A stretch of DNA of 64,000 nucleotides from Clostridium_AM sp963780135. Lineage in GTDB: Bacteria; Bacillota; Clostridia; Clostridiales; Clostridiaceae. Below are positions 17,479 through 26,990 of the stretch, one piece after another. Position numbers and translations under genes: made by a program. The stretch lies in NCBI GenBank assembly GCA_963780135.1, contig CAWAAR010000003.1, positions 1,240,001 to 1,304,000 of the forward strand. The letters are read 5' to 3'. Positions within the stretch are counted from its first letter, which is position 1, and every line of letters starts with the position of its first letter. The notes beneath the pieces are model-generated. The model saw only the letters and a list, made by a program, of their open reading frames with translations. It was not told the DNA's origin and made no database searches.

Positions 17479-18177
17479 TTGAAACATATTTTCTTTGTTG
17501 AAGATGATTTGAGTTTAATTAATGGTTTATCTTTTGCTATCAAAAAGCAAGGATATGAAATAGATGTTGCCCGTACAAGTCTTGAAGCAAAAGCACTATG
17601 GACAAATGAGAAATATGATTTGGTGATTTTGGACGTGTCGCTTCCCGATGGCTCCGGTTATGATTTATGCAAAAAAATTCGTAAAACATCAAAGGTGCCG
17701 ATTATGTTTCTTACTGCTGCTGATGAAGAAACGGATATCATAATGGGGCTTGATATTGGTGGTGACGATTACATAACAAAGCCGTTCAAACTAGCGGTGT
17801 TTATGTCGAGAATAAATGCTTTGCTTCGCAGAAGTGACAATTTTAATCATGTTGATACCGAATTAAATTCTAATGGTATAAAAATACAACTGCTAAAAGG
17901 AGAGGTCTATAAAAATGGAGAACAACTTGACTTAACAGCAAGTGAATATAAATTGTTACGTCTGCTTATGGAAAATCCAGATATTGTTCTTTCAGCAGAA
18001 CAGATTTTAAGCAAGTTATGGGACTGCGATGAAAACTATATAGACAACAATACTCTTACCGTATATATACGCAGACTACGTACAAAAATCGAGGACGATC
18101 CGGGCGACCCTCAAAAAATAGTGACGGTTCGGCGTATGGGGTATAAGTGGAATACTGTTGATTGGGGTGTACGATGA
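17479..18177 (+). CDS. OmpR-family response regulator of an ABC-exporter two-component system
   Basis: A 232-residue protein starting at TTG 17479 behind AAAGGACGGTG. The receiver domain has EDD near residue 8, the phosphorylated Asp in LVILDVSLPDGSGYDLC (about 52) and the Lys of TKPFK (about 101). The C-terminal winged helix of OmpR type shows LDLTASEYKLLRLLMENP and VYIRRLRTKIEDDPGDPQ. It is followed at once by its kinase and by an ABC transporter of the BceAB/MacB kind. Such modules sense and export peptide antibiotics in Firmicutes. As the permease is broken, the regulator probably has no functional local target. Confidence 0.9.
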   Translation: MKHIFFVEDDLSLINGLSFAIKKQGYEIDVARTSLEAKALWTNEKYDLVILDVSLPDGSGYDLCKKIRKTSKVPIMFLTAADEETDIIMGLDIGGDDYITKPFKLAVFMSRINALLRRSDNFNHVDTELNSNGIKIQLLKGEVYKNGEQLDLTASEYKLLRLLMENPDIVLSAEQILSKLWDCDENYIDNNTLTVYIRRLRTKIEDDPGDPQKIVTVRRMGYKWNTVDWGVR

Positions 18178-19211
18178 AAATACTGGTAAACAGGAAAATC
18201 AAAAAACTTTTTTGTTTGGTAGTGCTGCTAATAGTAGCATTTACTTTGATTTCTACTGCTTTCATAGGTTTGAAATTTGAAAATTCAGCATTGTATATAT
18301 TGGTATGTTCCTTGTGCATGAGTATCTCGATATTGGCAATAGGTTATAGATATTTCAAGGAACAAAATGCAATCATGGAAAATGCAGTAACGCAAATTAA
18401 AGAATATATTTCCGGAAATCAAAATGCACGTATTGAATGTTATGATGAGGGCGAGCTATACAGACTATTTCATGAAGTAAATTCCTTAGTTTCTATTTTG
18501 AACGCCCACGCTGAAAATGAAGGGAAAGCAAAAAAATTTTTGAAAGATATCATTTCCGACATTTCACACCAGTTAAAAACTCCGCTTGCTGCCCTTAATG
18601 TCTATAATGGTATTATGCAAGAAGAAACAAAGAATTTACCGACCATCAATGAATTTACTGTTTTTTCAGAGCAGGAACTTGACAGAATAGAAATACTGGT
18701 GCAAAACCTCTTGAAAATCACAAAGCTCGACGCCGGAACAATCGTAATTGATAAAGCCAAAGAAAATGTATCTGAAATGATGGGCTGTATAGAAAGACAC
18801 TTTTCATTTCGTGCCAAGCAAGAGGAAAAGAAAATAATTCTATCCGGTGATGATGATGTTACTTTATTGTGTGACCGTAATTGGCTGATTGAAGCAATCA
18901 GTAATATTGTTAAAAACGCCTTTGACCATACGCAAAAAGGAAATGCAATTCATATTGAATGGAAACAATTTCCGTATGTAGTTCAACTCATCATAAAAGA
19001 CAACGGAAGCGGTATTCACCCAGAGGATTTACACCATATTTTCAAAAGATTTTATCGCAGTCGTTTTTTTAAAGACATGCAAGGTATCGGACTTGGGCTA
19101 CCGCTTGCAAAAGCTATTGTTGAAGCACACAGCGGGACAATCGAGGTTAACAGCGAATTAGGTATTGGCACTACTTTTACAATCAATTTTTTAATTCCTA
19201 CAAAATTGTAG
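18174..19211 (+). CDS. Membrane sensor histidine kinase
   Basis: A 345-residue kinase. ATG 18174 overlaps the regulator stop (ATGA) and follows GGGGTG; a TTG at 18162 is the alternative. Two close membrane helices (about 12-32 and 36-55) with almost no extracellular loop mark an intramembrane-sensing kinase. The HisKA box FLKDIISDISHQLKTPLAAL carries His132. The ATPase domain shows NWLIEAISNIVKNAFDH (N box), IIKDNGSGIHPEDL (G1) and GIGLGLPLAKAIVEAHSG (G2). Kinases of this shape usually sense through the partner ABC transporter, which here is damaged, so signalling may be lost or changed. Confidence 0.9.
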   Translation: MKILVNRKIKKLFCLVVLLIVAFTLISTAFIGLKFENSALYILVCSLCMSISILAIGYRYFKEQNAIMENAVTQIKEYISGNQNARIECYDEGELYRLFHEVNSLVSILNAHAENEGKAKKFLKDIISDISHQLKTPLAALNVYNGIMQEETKNLPTINEFTVFSEQELDRIEILVQNLLKITKLDAGTIVIDKAKENVSEMMGCIERHFSFRAKQEEKKIILSGDDDVTLLCDRNWLIEAISNIVKNAFDHTQKGNAIHIEWKQFPYVVQLIIKDNGSGIHPEDLHHIFKRFYRSRFFKDMQGIGLGLPLAKAIVEAHSGTIEVNSELGIGTTFTINFLIPTKL

Positions 19212-19283
19212 GATAAGTGTCATATAACAGTAGGATTGACATGATAATCTTTCAATATCAAGACAGAAAGAGGTGTATAACCT

Positions 19284-19967
19284 ATGAATTTATTGGAAGT
19301 TAAATCAATTTCTAAAACCTATGGCAGCGGTGAAGCTGCTGTACACGCATTAAAAGATGTTAGCTTTTCCGTTCCGAAAGGTGACTTTGTCGCAGTCGTA
19401 GGAGAATCCGGTTCCGGCAAGAGTACACTTCTTAATATGGTAGGTGCGCTTGATACGCCCACTGCCGGTAAGGTTTTTATTGATGGTAAAGATATTTTTT
19501 CCATGAAAGATAGTAGCTTGACAATTTTTCGGCGCAGAAATGTTGGATTTATTTTTCAGAGTTTTAATCTGATTCCAGAATTGAATGTTGAGCAAAACAT
19601 CATATTTCCCGTACTGCTTGATTATCAAAAGCCTGATAAAAAGTATCTTGAGGAAATACTTACGGTGCTTAATTTGAAAGAACGTCGCCACCATTTACCC
19701 AGTCAATTATCAGGTGGACAGCAACAGCGTGTAGCAATAGGACGTGCGCTAATTACGCGACCGTCGCTTATCCTTGCCGACGAGCCAACGGGTAATCTGG
19801 ACACGCAAAACAGCAGTGAAGTGATTACTTTGCTTAAAGAAGCTGCAAGAAAGTACCAGCAGACCATTGTTATGATTACCCATAGTCGAAGTATCGCACA
19901 GACCGCAGACCGGATACTGCAAGTGTCCGATGGCATACTGACCGATTTAGGGAGGTGCCGCGAATGA
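19284..19967 (+). CDS. ABC transporter ATP-binding protein, MacB/BceA type
   Basis: A 227-residue ATPase starting at ATG 19284 behind AAAGAGGTGTATAACC. It has Walker A GESGSGKST (about 39-47), Q-loop FQSFNLIPELN, signature LSGGQQQRVAIGRAL, Walker B LILADEPTGNLD and the switch His in MITHS. The length and the LADEPTGNLD form are typical of lipoprotein/antibiotic-peptide exporters that pair with an FtsX-like permease. The permease start overlaps its stop by four bases (ATGA 19964). As the permease is a pseudogene, this subunit probably has no working partner here. Confidence 0.93.
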   Translation: MNLLEVKSISKTYGSGEAAVHALKDVSFSVPKGDFVAVVGESGSGKSTLLNMVGALDTPTAGKVFIDGKDIFSMKDSSLTIFRRRNVGFIFQSFNLIPELNVEQNIIFPVLLDYQKPDKKYLEEILTVLNLKERRHHLPSQLSGGQQQRVAIGRALITRPSLILADEPTGNLDTQNSSEVITLLKEAARKYQQTIVMITHSRSIAQTADRILQVSDGILTDLGRCRE

Positions 19968-21750
19968 AAAGCTATCTTAGCCTAATTCCGATTTCTGCAA
20001 AAGTACACAGACGGCAGAACCGCATGACGCTTCTGTGTATTATATTTGCCGTATTTTTGGTAACTGCTGTTTTTAGTATGGCAGATATGGATGTTAGAAT
20101 GGAGACATCAAGATTACTGAGTAAGCAGCAGAGGCCTTAGTGGAAGATCGATGGCAACTCTATATTATACAGCAGCTGTGCTGTTTGTACTTATCATGAT
20201 TGCAGGGGTGCTGATGATTTCAAGTAGTATAAACAGTAATGTTGCCCAAAGGACAAAGTTTTTCGGAATGATGCGTTGCATTGGAATGAGCAGACAACAG
20301 ATTATCCGTTTTGTCAAACTGGAAGCCCTCAATTGGTGCAAAACTGCGGTTCCAATAGGTGTGATACTTGGGATTGCAGTCACATGGGTATTATGTGCTG
20401 GGCTACGGTTTCTTGTCGGTGAAGGGTTCGCAGATATACCCCTTTGGGGAGTCAGTCCAATCGGCATTATCAGCGGAATAGTTGTGGGAGTTGTTACAGT
20501 ACTCATTGCCGCTAGGTCTCCAGCAAAACGAGCTGCAAAGGTATCGCCTGTAATGGCAGTATCGGGCAATTTAGAAAACACAAAAAATGTAACCCGTGCG
20601 TTGAATACCCGTTTTTCAAAAATTGAAACTGCTCTCGGTATTCATCATGCAGTATCGGGAAAGAAAAACTTAATACTTATGACAAGCTCCTTTGCTCTTA
20701 GCATTATCCTGTTTTTGAGCTTTTCAGTCTTAATAGACTTTATCGGCTATATTATGCCACAGTCATCAAATACTGCTGACATCGATATTTCTAGTAATAA
20801 CATTTCAAATTCCATAGACAGTGGACTGCTTGATAAGATAAATGGTATGTCAGGTGTAAAACATGTTTTTGGCCGAAGGAACTACCGTGATGTTCCAGCA
20901 GAAGTAAATTCTCAAACAAACACGATTGATATGATTTCCTATGATGATTATGATTTGGACTGTCTTACAAAAGATAAGCAACTTAGAAAAGGCAGCGATA
21001 TTTCAAAAGTGTATGGGGACAGTAATTACGTACTTACAATTTGGGACAAGCATAATCCTTTAGCAATAGGCGATAAAATACAAGTAGGCAATAAGAAAGT
21101 AGAAATCGCAGGGCTGTTAAAATGTAACCCATTTAGTGATAACGGTGCTCCAAGTGGGAAAACAATACTCATTACTTCTGGTAAAACTTTCACTCGCCTT
21201 ACCGGTGTAACCGACTATTCACTTATTCTGATACAAATGACAAAGGATGCGACGGACAAAAATGTTGAAGCCATCCATAATGTCGTAGGTGAAAAGTACA
21301 AGTTTAGCGATAAACGCGAACAACGGACTACCAGCACATATATGGCATTTACGTTTTGTGTATATGGATTTTTGACAATTATAACTTTGGTTTCTGTATT
21401 AAATATTATGAACAGTATTTCTATGAGCGTATCCGCAAAAATAAAGCAATATGGAGCCATGCGCGCGGTTGGGTATGAGTGAACATCAGATTACCAAAAT
21501 GATAGCCGCTGAAGCGTTTACCTATTCTATATCAGGTTGTATTGTCGGAGTTGTAGTTGGTTTGTTCATTAACAAGTTACTATACGACAAGCTTATTACT
21601 GCTTATTTTAACTACGCTACTTGGAGTATTCCTATTATGCATATAATTATTGTGCTTTTAGTTGTTACAATTACGGTTATCGCTGCAATCTATGCTCCAT
21701 CAAAACGTATTCGGAATATGGCGGTAACTGATGTAATCAATGAAATGTAA
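19964..21750 (+). pseudogene. FtsX-like ABC permease, broken by a deletion and a frameshift
   Basis: Three pieces of one gene are in different frames. 19964-20140 encodes the cytoplasmic start and first membrane helix (MKSYLSLIPISAKVHRRQNR), then stops. From 20151 the second frame resumes at the second membrane region (TAAVLFVLIMIAGVLMISSS), so most of the first extracellular domain, probably 100-200 residues, has been deleted. Near 21473 the frame shifts again: GAMRAVG ends in YE-stop, while the correct continuation MSEHQITKMIAAEAF is in the +1 frame to 21750, consistent with one extra T. Two lesions mean no functional permease. Confidence 0.85.
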
Positions 21751-21865
21751 GGGTGCTATTTATGAAAACAGAAAAAAAGATTAAACCAGACTGAATACTC
21801 TACTATCTGCCGGACGACGGCAAAAGAAAAAAAGCCATCGTATAGCAGACATATCTTCATGCACC

Positions 21866-21910
21866 AAAGAAACGGCGGTTTTGATTTTCAGAGCCGCCGT
21901 TTCTTTACGT
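21866..21910 (+). terminator. Strong terminator of the exporter operon
   Basis: AAAGAAACGGCGG (21866-21878) pairs perfectly with CCGCCGTTTCTTT (21894-21906), giving a 13-bp stem. The T-run is weak (TTTCTTTACGTTT). Confidence 0.8.
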
Positions 21911-21912
21911 TT

Positions 21913-21992
21913 AGCAACAAAAACTGTTCCAGTTTTTGTAAGAGGTCAGGTATCTTACAGAGATTGGAAGTTAGCTTGCAATCTTTGTTGCT
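21913..21992 (+). repeat. Copy 2 of the 80-base structured repeat
   Basis: Same length and ends as the copy at 17042. Changes preserve pairing: the first hairpin gains a G-C pair (CTG/CAG) and the second keeps pairing by G-U wobble (AGAGATTG/CAATCTTT). Confidence 0.7.
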
Positions 21993-22107
21993 ATATTCAA
22001 ATATATCACTTTTGATAGTATTTCTTTTCAATTATGAGAGTGGTTTTAAAAATCTTGCAGTGCAAACTAGTTTTCGGACAGTCTGTGGGGTGTGCATTTT
22101 TAACTTG

Positions 22108-22131
22108 GGGTGTGCACTTTTTAGCGGAAAT
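22108..22131 (+). repeat. Left copy of a 24-base direct repeat around the defence island
   Basis: GGGTGTGCACTTTTTAGCGG plus AAAT; the copy at 46461-46484 differs at two positions. A shorter partial copy lies directly upstream (22085-22100) and another near 10236, so this may be a dispersed repeat and not an attachment site. Confidence 0.5.
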
Positions 22132-22487
22132 ATGTAGATATTTTTTAATATGTGTATAGCACTAAGTTGGCATGGAGCAAGGCTAATCAGTGAAAACTAA
22201 ACATGAGGAATTAGAAGCAGATGTGAGCATCATAAAGTTACATTATGAGGGATAGGATATCATTGCTAATCTTCTCAATAGTATAGAAAATCGGGTGTGA
22301 ACTAGAATTGAGTTGGAAAAAGTTTGGATGAGGGTTTGTTAAGGATTTAATAACCCCGGTGAGGTTGATTCTATAAATATTACCAAATTTGATATAATAA
22401 CGGCATATAGTTAATATATATTTAATGATACTATGAGATTTTATTAATATATACTAAACATATTTATAAAAAAGGGAGGATTGGATA

Positions 22488-23600
22488 ATGGAACAAATCG
22501 TCTTTGAGACAATTAAAATAGGAGATGTCAAAATTTATTTGTTAAATTTGATCAGTCAATATCGTCAGCCATCTGGTAGGGAACTACTAGATGAAGTTGA
22601 AAAAAAGTTTGGATGGCAAGTTAGATGGAGCATCTGTGACATAATAAACAATTTGATTCAAGACAAATCACTTACCAGAAGTGAGAAGGAGTATTTTATA
22701 GAAATGGTGGACCAAGATAGTGATAATAGCATAATTAGTGCTCTTGGTGGTCAAGCCCTAGATAATAATATTTTTAAATCGACATTGGATGTATTGCTTG
22801 AGGATGGGCAGAAATACCGAAAGTCGGCCGATTTTAAAGAAATGATTGAGTTTATGGCAAAATTTCGTCGCTATTCACCGTATAATAATATGTTAGTTAA
22901 GATATAAAATCCACACTGTTCGTTTTATGAATCCAAATATGATTGGCATAATTGCTTTGAAAGACACTTGAAAGATGATGCAAAACCAATGCTTATTCTT
23001 GCCACTATGCATCCTGTTATGTTAGTTTACGACCTTGATGAAACTGAAGGAGAAGAATTACCGCACGAATTAAAAAGCTTTGCACAATTTGAGGGTGATT
23101 GGAACCCAAAATGGCTAACTAATTTAGTTGATAATGTAGAAAAATACATGGTAAGGGTTGATTTTAAAAAGCACAGTACAACAAGTGCAGGATTTGCCAC
23201 CTTAGTAAGGGGGAAGAATATGGAGAAAATGAGAGTTTCAATACATAATGAACTCGATGAACCTAGCCGATTTGGAGTCTTATGTCATGAACTTGCACAT
23301 ATTTTATTGGGACATTTGGGCTCAGATCAGGATTGTTGGTGGCCAAGTCGTCTGAATTTAAATCATGACTCTGTAGAAATTGAAGCTGAATCAGCAGCAT
23401 TTACAGTAACTCACAGACTAGGGTTAAAGGGTAATAGTGATGCTTATGTGTCAGCCTACTTAAAAAATGAACACATACCAAAAGGAATATCCATAGACTA
23501 TATTGCTAAAATAGCTGGAAAAATTGAAGAGATGGCTAAACGAACTGTTGCAACGCCTAAAAGAAAAGTGAAATCTAAAGCAAATTCAAAGAGTAGATAA
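22488..23600 (+). pseudogene. ArdC/ImmA-type zinc metallopeptidase with an in-frame TAA
   Basis: One reading frame of about 370 codons is split by TAA at 22905-22907 (codon 140). Across the stop it reads on as NPHCSFYESKYDWHNCFE in the same frame, so CAA to TAA is the simplest change. Residues 1-75 look like a small DNA-binding domain; KFRRYSPYNNMLVKI before the stop and MLILATMHPVMLVYDL after it resemble the ssDNA-binding N-domain of ArdC-type proteins. The peptidase motif HELAHILLGHLG and a downstream Glu (EIEAESAAF) form the zinc site. The second piece could start at TTG 22968. Related proteins act as antirestriction or repressor-cleaving proteases. It lies just before the defence island. 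Confidence 0.75.
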
Positions 23601-23770
23601 ATTAATATTTAATTTAACACATCGGTTCCTCAGAGTGTGTTTCTGTTTTGTATTTTATTGATATATTCCCTCAAACACCGCACGTGGAGACAGTAGTGTT
23701 GATACAGAAGAAATAGCCTGATATCAAAGGCTTTAAAGGATTTTAAGTGAAAATGGAAGTGTGTTTTATG

Positions 23771-23801
23771 TTCCCTCAGACTGTTTTGAGGGAACTTTTT
23801 G
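23771..23801 (+). terminator. Terminator downstream of the metallopeptidase gene
   Basis: GTTCCCTCA (23771-23779) pairs perfectly with TGAGGGAAC (23788-23796), followed by TTTTTG. Confidence 0.8.
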
Positions 23802-23989
23802 TTTGGGGGGGTTGCACCTTTATTAATTTTAAAGGTATTTTGCGTTAAGGTATGGAGATTTGCGAAATAGTATAGGCAAAATGGGAAAAATACCCTCACA
23901 AAATTTTATTGGGTTGAGTAATTTTCATTATGGCTAAGTTTTCAAGAGGTATAGCATTTCAATAATTCATATGATTTGATTGTAAAAAT

Positions 23990-24600
23990 TAAACATCAAT
24001 ATATCAAGAATTAGGGTAGAGATTTAGCTCTGTGACCCTATACCAACCTGCGAAATAGTAAGGTGGTTCAGCTAAAAAAACGATAAGGAGGTGAAAAAAT
24101 ATAGATGTTCATCGTTCTTGTTATCTTATGATAAGAAGATTTTTTTGTTTCAAAATAAGGTTGCGGAGTGGTTAATCCGGCTTTCAATAGTACAACCGAT
24201 TTTTGTTTTTAGGGAAAAGATTGTTTATCAGCTGTTTTAAATGTGATAATTTCCTGCATCAGCTAACTGTTTTCTCATAAAATAGCTATTCGTAAGTTTT
24301 TAGCTAATGATTTAATTTTAAGGTCGCTATTTTAATGAAAACGCGAGCTTTATTATATGGATTTCCTAAGCTTTTTACCACAAGTGGTATTGCTAGGGCA
24401 GTGCGATAGGGTCCTCAAGGGAATGACAAACAGTCAAAGTTTACGACATTCCATATCGGGGTGAGGGTTCTGGGGTCTATTGGTGCAGCTATAAGTTTGG
24501 TTTTTAGTGGATGATTTGGATGCTTTTAAGATTTTTTTAGATATCTAGTCTGTCGCCTATTGGTATCCACAGGGTTGTAAAAAATGTTATTTTTTACAAC
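23990..24600 (+). ncRNA. Candidate large structured non-coding RNA
   Basis: About 600 bases without a gene, less AT-rich than the flanks and rich in nested complementarity. Examples are AGGGTAGAG/CTCTGTGACCCT near 24012-24039, GGTTG/CAACC around CGGA/TCCG near 24163-24201, and CCTCA/TGAGG enclosing GGAATG/CATTCC near 24413-24470. It contains purine-rich single-stranded-looking motifs (AAGGAGGTGAAAAAATA). The 3' end coincides with a perfect 12-bp hairpin GTTGTAAAAAAT/ATTTTTTACAAC at 24574-24600. An internal hairpin followed by seven T (24129-24157) could be an early terminator. Size and isolation recall the large 'ornate' RNAs (ROOL, GOLLD) of Firmicutes and phages, but I cannot assign a class by eye. 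Confidence 0.45.
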
Positions 24601-24640
24601 GTATTGAATAACTTAAACTTTATTTTATTGAAAACAAAAA

Positions 24641-24729
24641 AACTAAGAATAATTCAAAAAAATAGTTGCTATTTTAAATAATTCTGCATATAATAAAAAT
24701 ATAATAATACAAAAACTAAAAATAATTCA
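24641..24729 (+). promoter_or_regulatory. Promoter and flanking direct repeats of the defence operon
   Basis: TTGCTA (24666-24671), 17 bases, TATAAT (24689-24694) form a good sigma-A-type promoter about 75 bases before the first gene. AACTAAGAATAATTCA (24641-24656) and AACTAAAAATAATTCA (24714-24729), one mismatch in 16, flank it on both sides, as operators of a looping or dimeric repressor might. The region is AT-rich, so the promoter call is moderate. Confidence 0.5.
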
Positions 24730-24768
24730 CATATAAATGAAAAGCAAAAATAATTAGGAGGCAAGTTT

Positions 24769-25740
24769 ATGGTTAAAGAAGAGATATTAAGTAATTTAAT
24801 TTCAAAAATAAGAAGAGAAGGGTTGGAAAGACACGAAGCTCCTAAAGCTTTATTAAAGTCTCTAGAAAAATATAAACAATCAGGCAGTTTAGACAAAAAT
24901 GATATTTTTTATGAGACTATTAAAGAAATCGCACTATGGAATAAGGAAGAAAAAGCTGATTTTATAAGCCATGCGTTAAAAGAATTAATGGGCAGAGAAG
25001 TAGGAAGTTTAAAAATTAATGAAAATATTGTTCATATGATGATAAACTTATTGAAACCACTTGAAACTGTTGAATTAAGAAATATAGTAAATTTAAATTC
25101 TGGATTTGGTGATATTGTAGTACCTTTAGCAAGCAATTTTATGGAGTGTAATATTGTATCTATTGAATTAAATGAAGAATGGAACTATATACAAAGAAAT
25201 ATTTTGAATTTTGCTTATATAAATAATGTTAAATTAAAAAATGAAGATATATTACTTAATAAAAATGATGATGAACAATATGATGCTGCGGTGTATAATT
25301 CGCCTTTTACTTCACAAAGATTTAGAGTAGAAGATTTAGAGATGAATTATTTAATAGATTATAGAATTAATAGACTAGGGGCCGAAGGCGCTTACTTAGT
25401 AAAAGCTATAGAAATGGTCAAAGATCAAGGATATATTATTAGCTTATTACCTATTGGAATATTATTCAGTTCATTATATAAAGGGATACGTGAATTTATA
25501 TTAGATAAAGCGCAAGTTCTATCAATTATTGAATTACCTAACAGAGTATTCGAAAATAGTGGAGTATCTACTGTGATTTTAGTATTAAGAAAGAAGAAAG
25601 AAAATGAAATAAATCCTAAAGAGGTATTAGTTGCAAATTTGAAAGAATTAGATATTAGAAGTGATGAATTTAAAAAAGCAATAGAAGAATTTCAAAACAA
25701 GTGGAGTGGATATGTTGAGGAAGGTGGCTTATGTCGATAG
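24769..25740 (+). CDS. Degenerate N6-adenine DNA methylase-like protein (HsdM-related)
   Basis: A 323-residue protein starting at ATG 24769 behind TTAGGAGGCAAGTTT. The first 80 residues are helical; the rest is a Rossmann-like methylase fold of the N6_Mtase class. The SAM-binding motif I, usually DPACGTG or similar, reads NLNSGFGD at about 108-115, and the catalytic NPPY/F reads NSPF at 177-180. Later motifs (GYIISLLPIGILF, VSTVILVLRKKKE) are typical of HsdM C-terminal parts. It is much shorter than HsdM (about 500) and lacks the helical N- and C-terminal regions. It may be a weak or inactive methylase acting with the specificity protein that overlaps its end. First gene of the 20-kb operon. 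Confidence 0.72.
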   Translation: MVKEEILSNLISKIRREGLERHEAPKALLKSLEKYKQSGSLDKNDIFYETIKEIALWNKEEKADFISHALKELMGREVGSLKINENIVHMMINLLKPLETVELRNIVNLNSGFGDIVVPLASNFMECNIVSIELNEEWNYIQRNILNFAYINNVKLKNEDILLNKNDDEQYDAAVYNSPFTSQRFRVEDLEMNYLIDYRINRLGAEGAYLVKAIEMVKDQGYIISLLPIGILFSSLYKGIREFILDKAQVLSIIELPNRVFENSGVSTVILVLRKKKENEINPKEVLVANLKELDIRSDEFKKAIEEFQNKWSGYVEEGGLCR

Positions 25741-26990
25741 CAAGAGTTTCATATGATACCCTTTATCAAGATTCATGGATAACTTCAAAACTTATGTATA
25801 ATGAGCCAGAAGTGAGTTTTAAAACTAAACTACTAGTTGAGGTATGTGATATAAATTCAAGTGATAGAAGATTTAGTTATGAAGATTTTGAAAAAACAGA
25901 CTTCGAACTTATTGAATTAACTTCTATTAACAAGGACAATAATATGATAACCAAGACAAAAGAATTAACTAAAGAAAACTATACTAGCAAAGCTTCATTA
26001 AAAGCTTACAAGAACGATTTAATATATCCACTTATACAAGTTTCAAAGAGTAGTAGATTGCTTCCATCTTTTGTAGGGTTAGAGGTAGCAGCGCTATCAT
26101 CTAATTTTGCAGTTATTGTTCCAAAGGAAGATTCCTATTATTTGCTATGGGCACTAGAACAAGATTATGTAATTGATCAAATAAAAGCAAATTATACAGG
26201 TGCACTTATATCAAGAATATCCATAAGTAGTTTGAAAGAAATAAAAATTCCTTGGCTAAATGAAGAAGAAAGAAAAGAAAAAAGCAAATTAATGAAACAA
26301 AGGTTTGAAAAATTGGTTGAAGAAAGCTCTAAGTTACCATTGGATACTAAAGTAAATAAATTGTTGGAGAAATATTATAATTTAAAAACTTATGACCAAA
26401 CAAGCGAAGTTAAAAGTGTCTCTTATAATAAATTATATAACGATAGATGGGATACTGAAGTATTGCTAGATGATGAGATAGTAATTTTCAATGGTGTTGA
26501 TATGTCAAAAGTTAAAAAACTTAAAGATGTATGTGCTAGTATTGAAATAGGAATTAACGTATCAAAATTTCGAGAAAGTGCAACTGAAAATTTAATAATA
26601 AAGTCCATCAATATTGAGCCGTTTATTATGAAAGGTAAATTAAAGCAGGTTGAGTTTAATGAAAAAATGGCTGATAAAAAGGGAGATTTTAGTGTAAGAG
26701 AAGGCGATATTCTAACAACAATTAAAGGAAGGGTAGGAATAACTGCAATAGTTACTGAAGGGTATGAGGGATACAAGTATGATGATTTTTTAGTAAGAAT
26801 AAGAGTTGATGAGAAATGTGTTAATCCTTATTATCTAGTAGCATATATGAACAGTTTATTTAGTAAAAAATTATTAAGTAAGTATATAAAAAATACAACT
26901 ATGAAGTATATTACTTTATCAGATTTGGTAGAACTTCAAATTTACATTCCCAATTTACAAGAACAAGAAAGATTTTTAAAGGAATTATAA
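25731..26990 (+). CDS. Type I-like DNA specificity (HsdS-related) protein
   Basis: A 419-residue protein whose ATG overlaps the methylase stop by 10 bases, so the two are translationally coupled. Two related halves each hold a target-recognition-like domain: the first about 1-190, ending in a conserved helix (LISRISISSLKEIKIPW), and the second about 230-419, with EGDILTTIKGRVGITAIV and TMKYITLSDLVELQIYIP. These are hallmarks of HsdS, which selects the bipartite site for methylation. The spacer helix between halves is present (KSKLMKQRFEKLVEE) but the last helix after the second half is short. Likely partner of the upstream methylase-like protein. Confidence 0.75.
   Translation: MSIARVSYDTLYQDSWITSKLMYNEPEVSFKTKLLVEVCDINSSDRRFSYEDFEKTDFELIELTSINKDNNMITKTKELTKENYTSKASLKAYKNDLIYPLIQVSKSSRLLPSFVGLEVAALSSNFAVIVPKEDSYYLLWALEQDYVIDQIKANYTGALISRISISSLKEIKIPWLNEEERKEKSKLMKQRFEKLVEESSKLPLDTKVNKLLEKYYNLKTYDQTSEVKSVSYNKLYNDRWDTEVLLDDEIVIFNGVDMSKVKKLKDVCASIEIGINVSKFRESATENLIIKSINIEPFIMKGKLKQVEFNEKMADKKGDFSVREGDILTTIKGRVGITAIVTEGYEGYKYDDFLVRIRVDEKCVNPYYLVAYMNSLFSKKLLSKYIKNTTMKYITLSDLVELQIYIPNLQEQERFLKEL

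Larger units (their letters stand above)
21751..22487. other. Decayed intergenic region downstream of the broken exporter
   Basis: A tiny frame (MKTEKKIKPD) follows at 21762, then a terminator (21866), a structured repeat (21913), and GTGTGCAT-type repeats (22085-22131). In 22138-22487 I see short coding-like runs such as HEELEADVSIIKLHYEG interrupted by stops, but nothing I can name. The ribosome binding site of the next gene (GGGAGG) is at about 22473. Confidence 0.5.
23601..24768. other. 1.17-kb non-coding region before the defence operon
   Basis: No gene. It contains a terminator (23771), a probable large structured RNA (about 23990-24600), a 12-base repeat TGCGAAATAGTA at 23861 and again at 24049, and the promoter region of the defence operon (24641-24729). 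Open frames here are short and lack good starts; one 49-codon frame begins at a GTG inside AAGGAGGTG at about 24094 and I do not consider it supported. Confidence 0.6.

Noticed and set aside
22138..22487. Possible small gene before the metallopeptidase
   Set aside because: Coding-like words are broken by several stops in each frame and no family is recognisable.
24163..24201. tRNA-like sequence GGTTGCGGAGTGGTTAATCC
   Set aside because: The D-loop-like word is not followed by an anticodon stem or a T-loop. No tRNA, rRNA or tmRNA could be supported in the window.
24094..24243. 49-codon frame inside the RNA candidate
   Set aside because: Its GTG start is part of the presumed Shine-Dalgarno sequence, and the composition is not coding-like.
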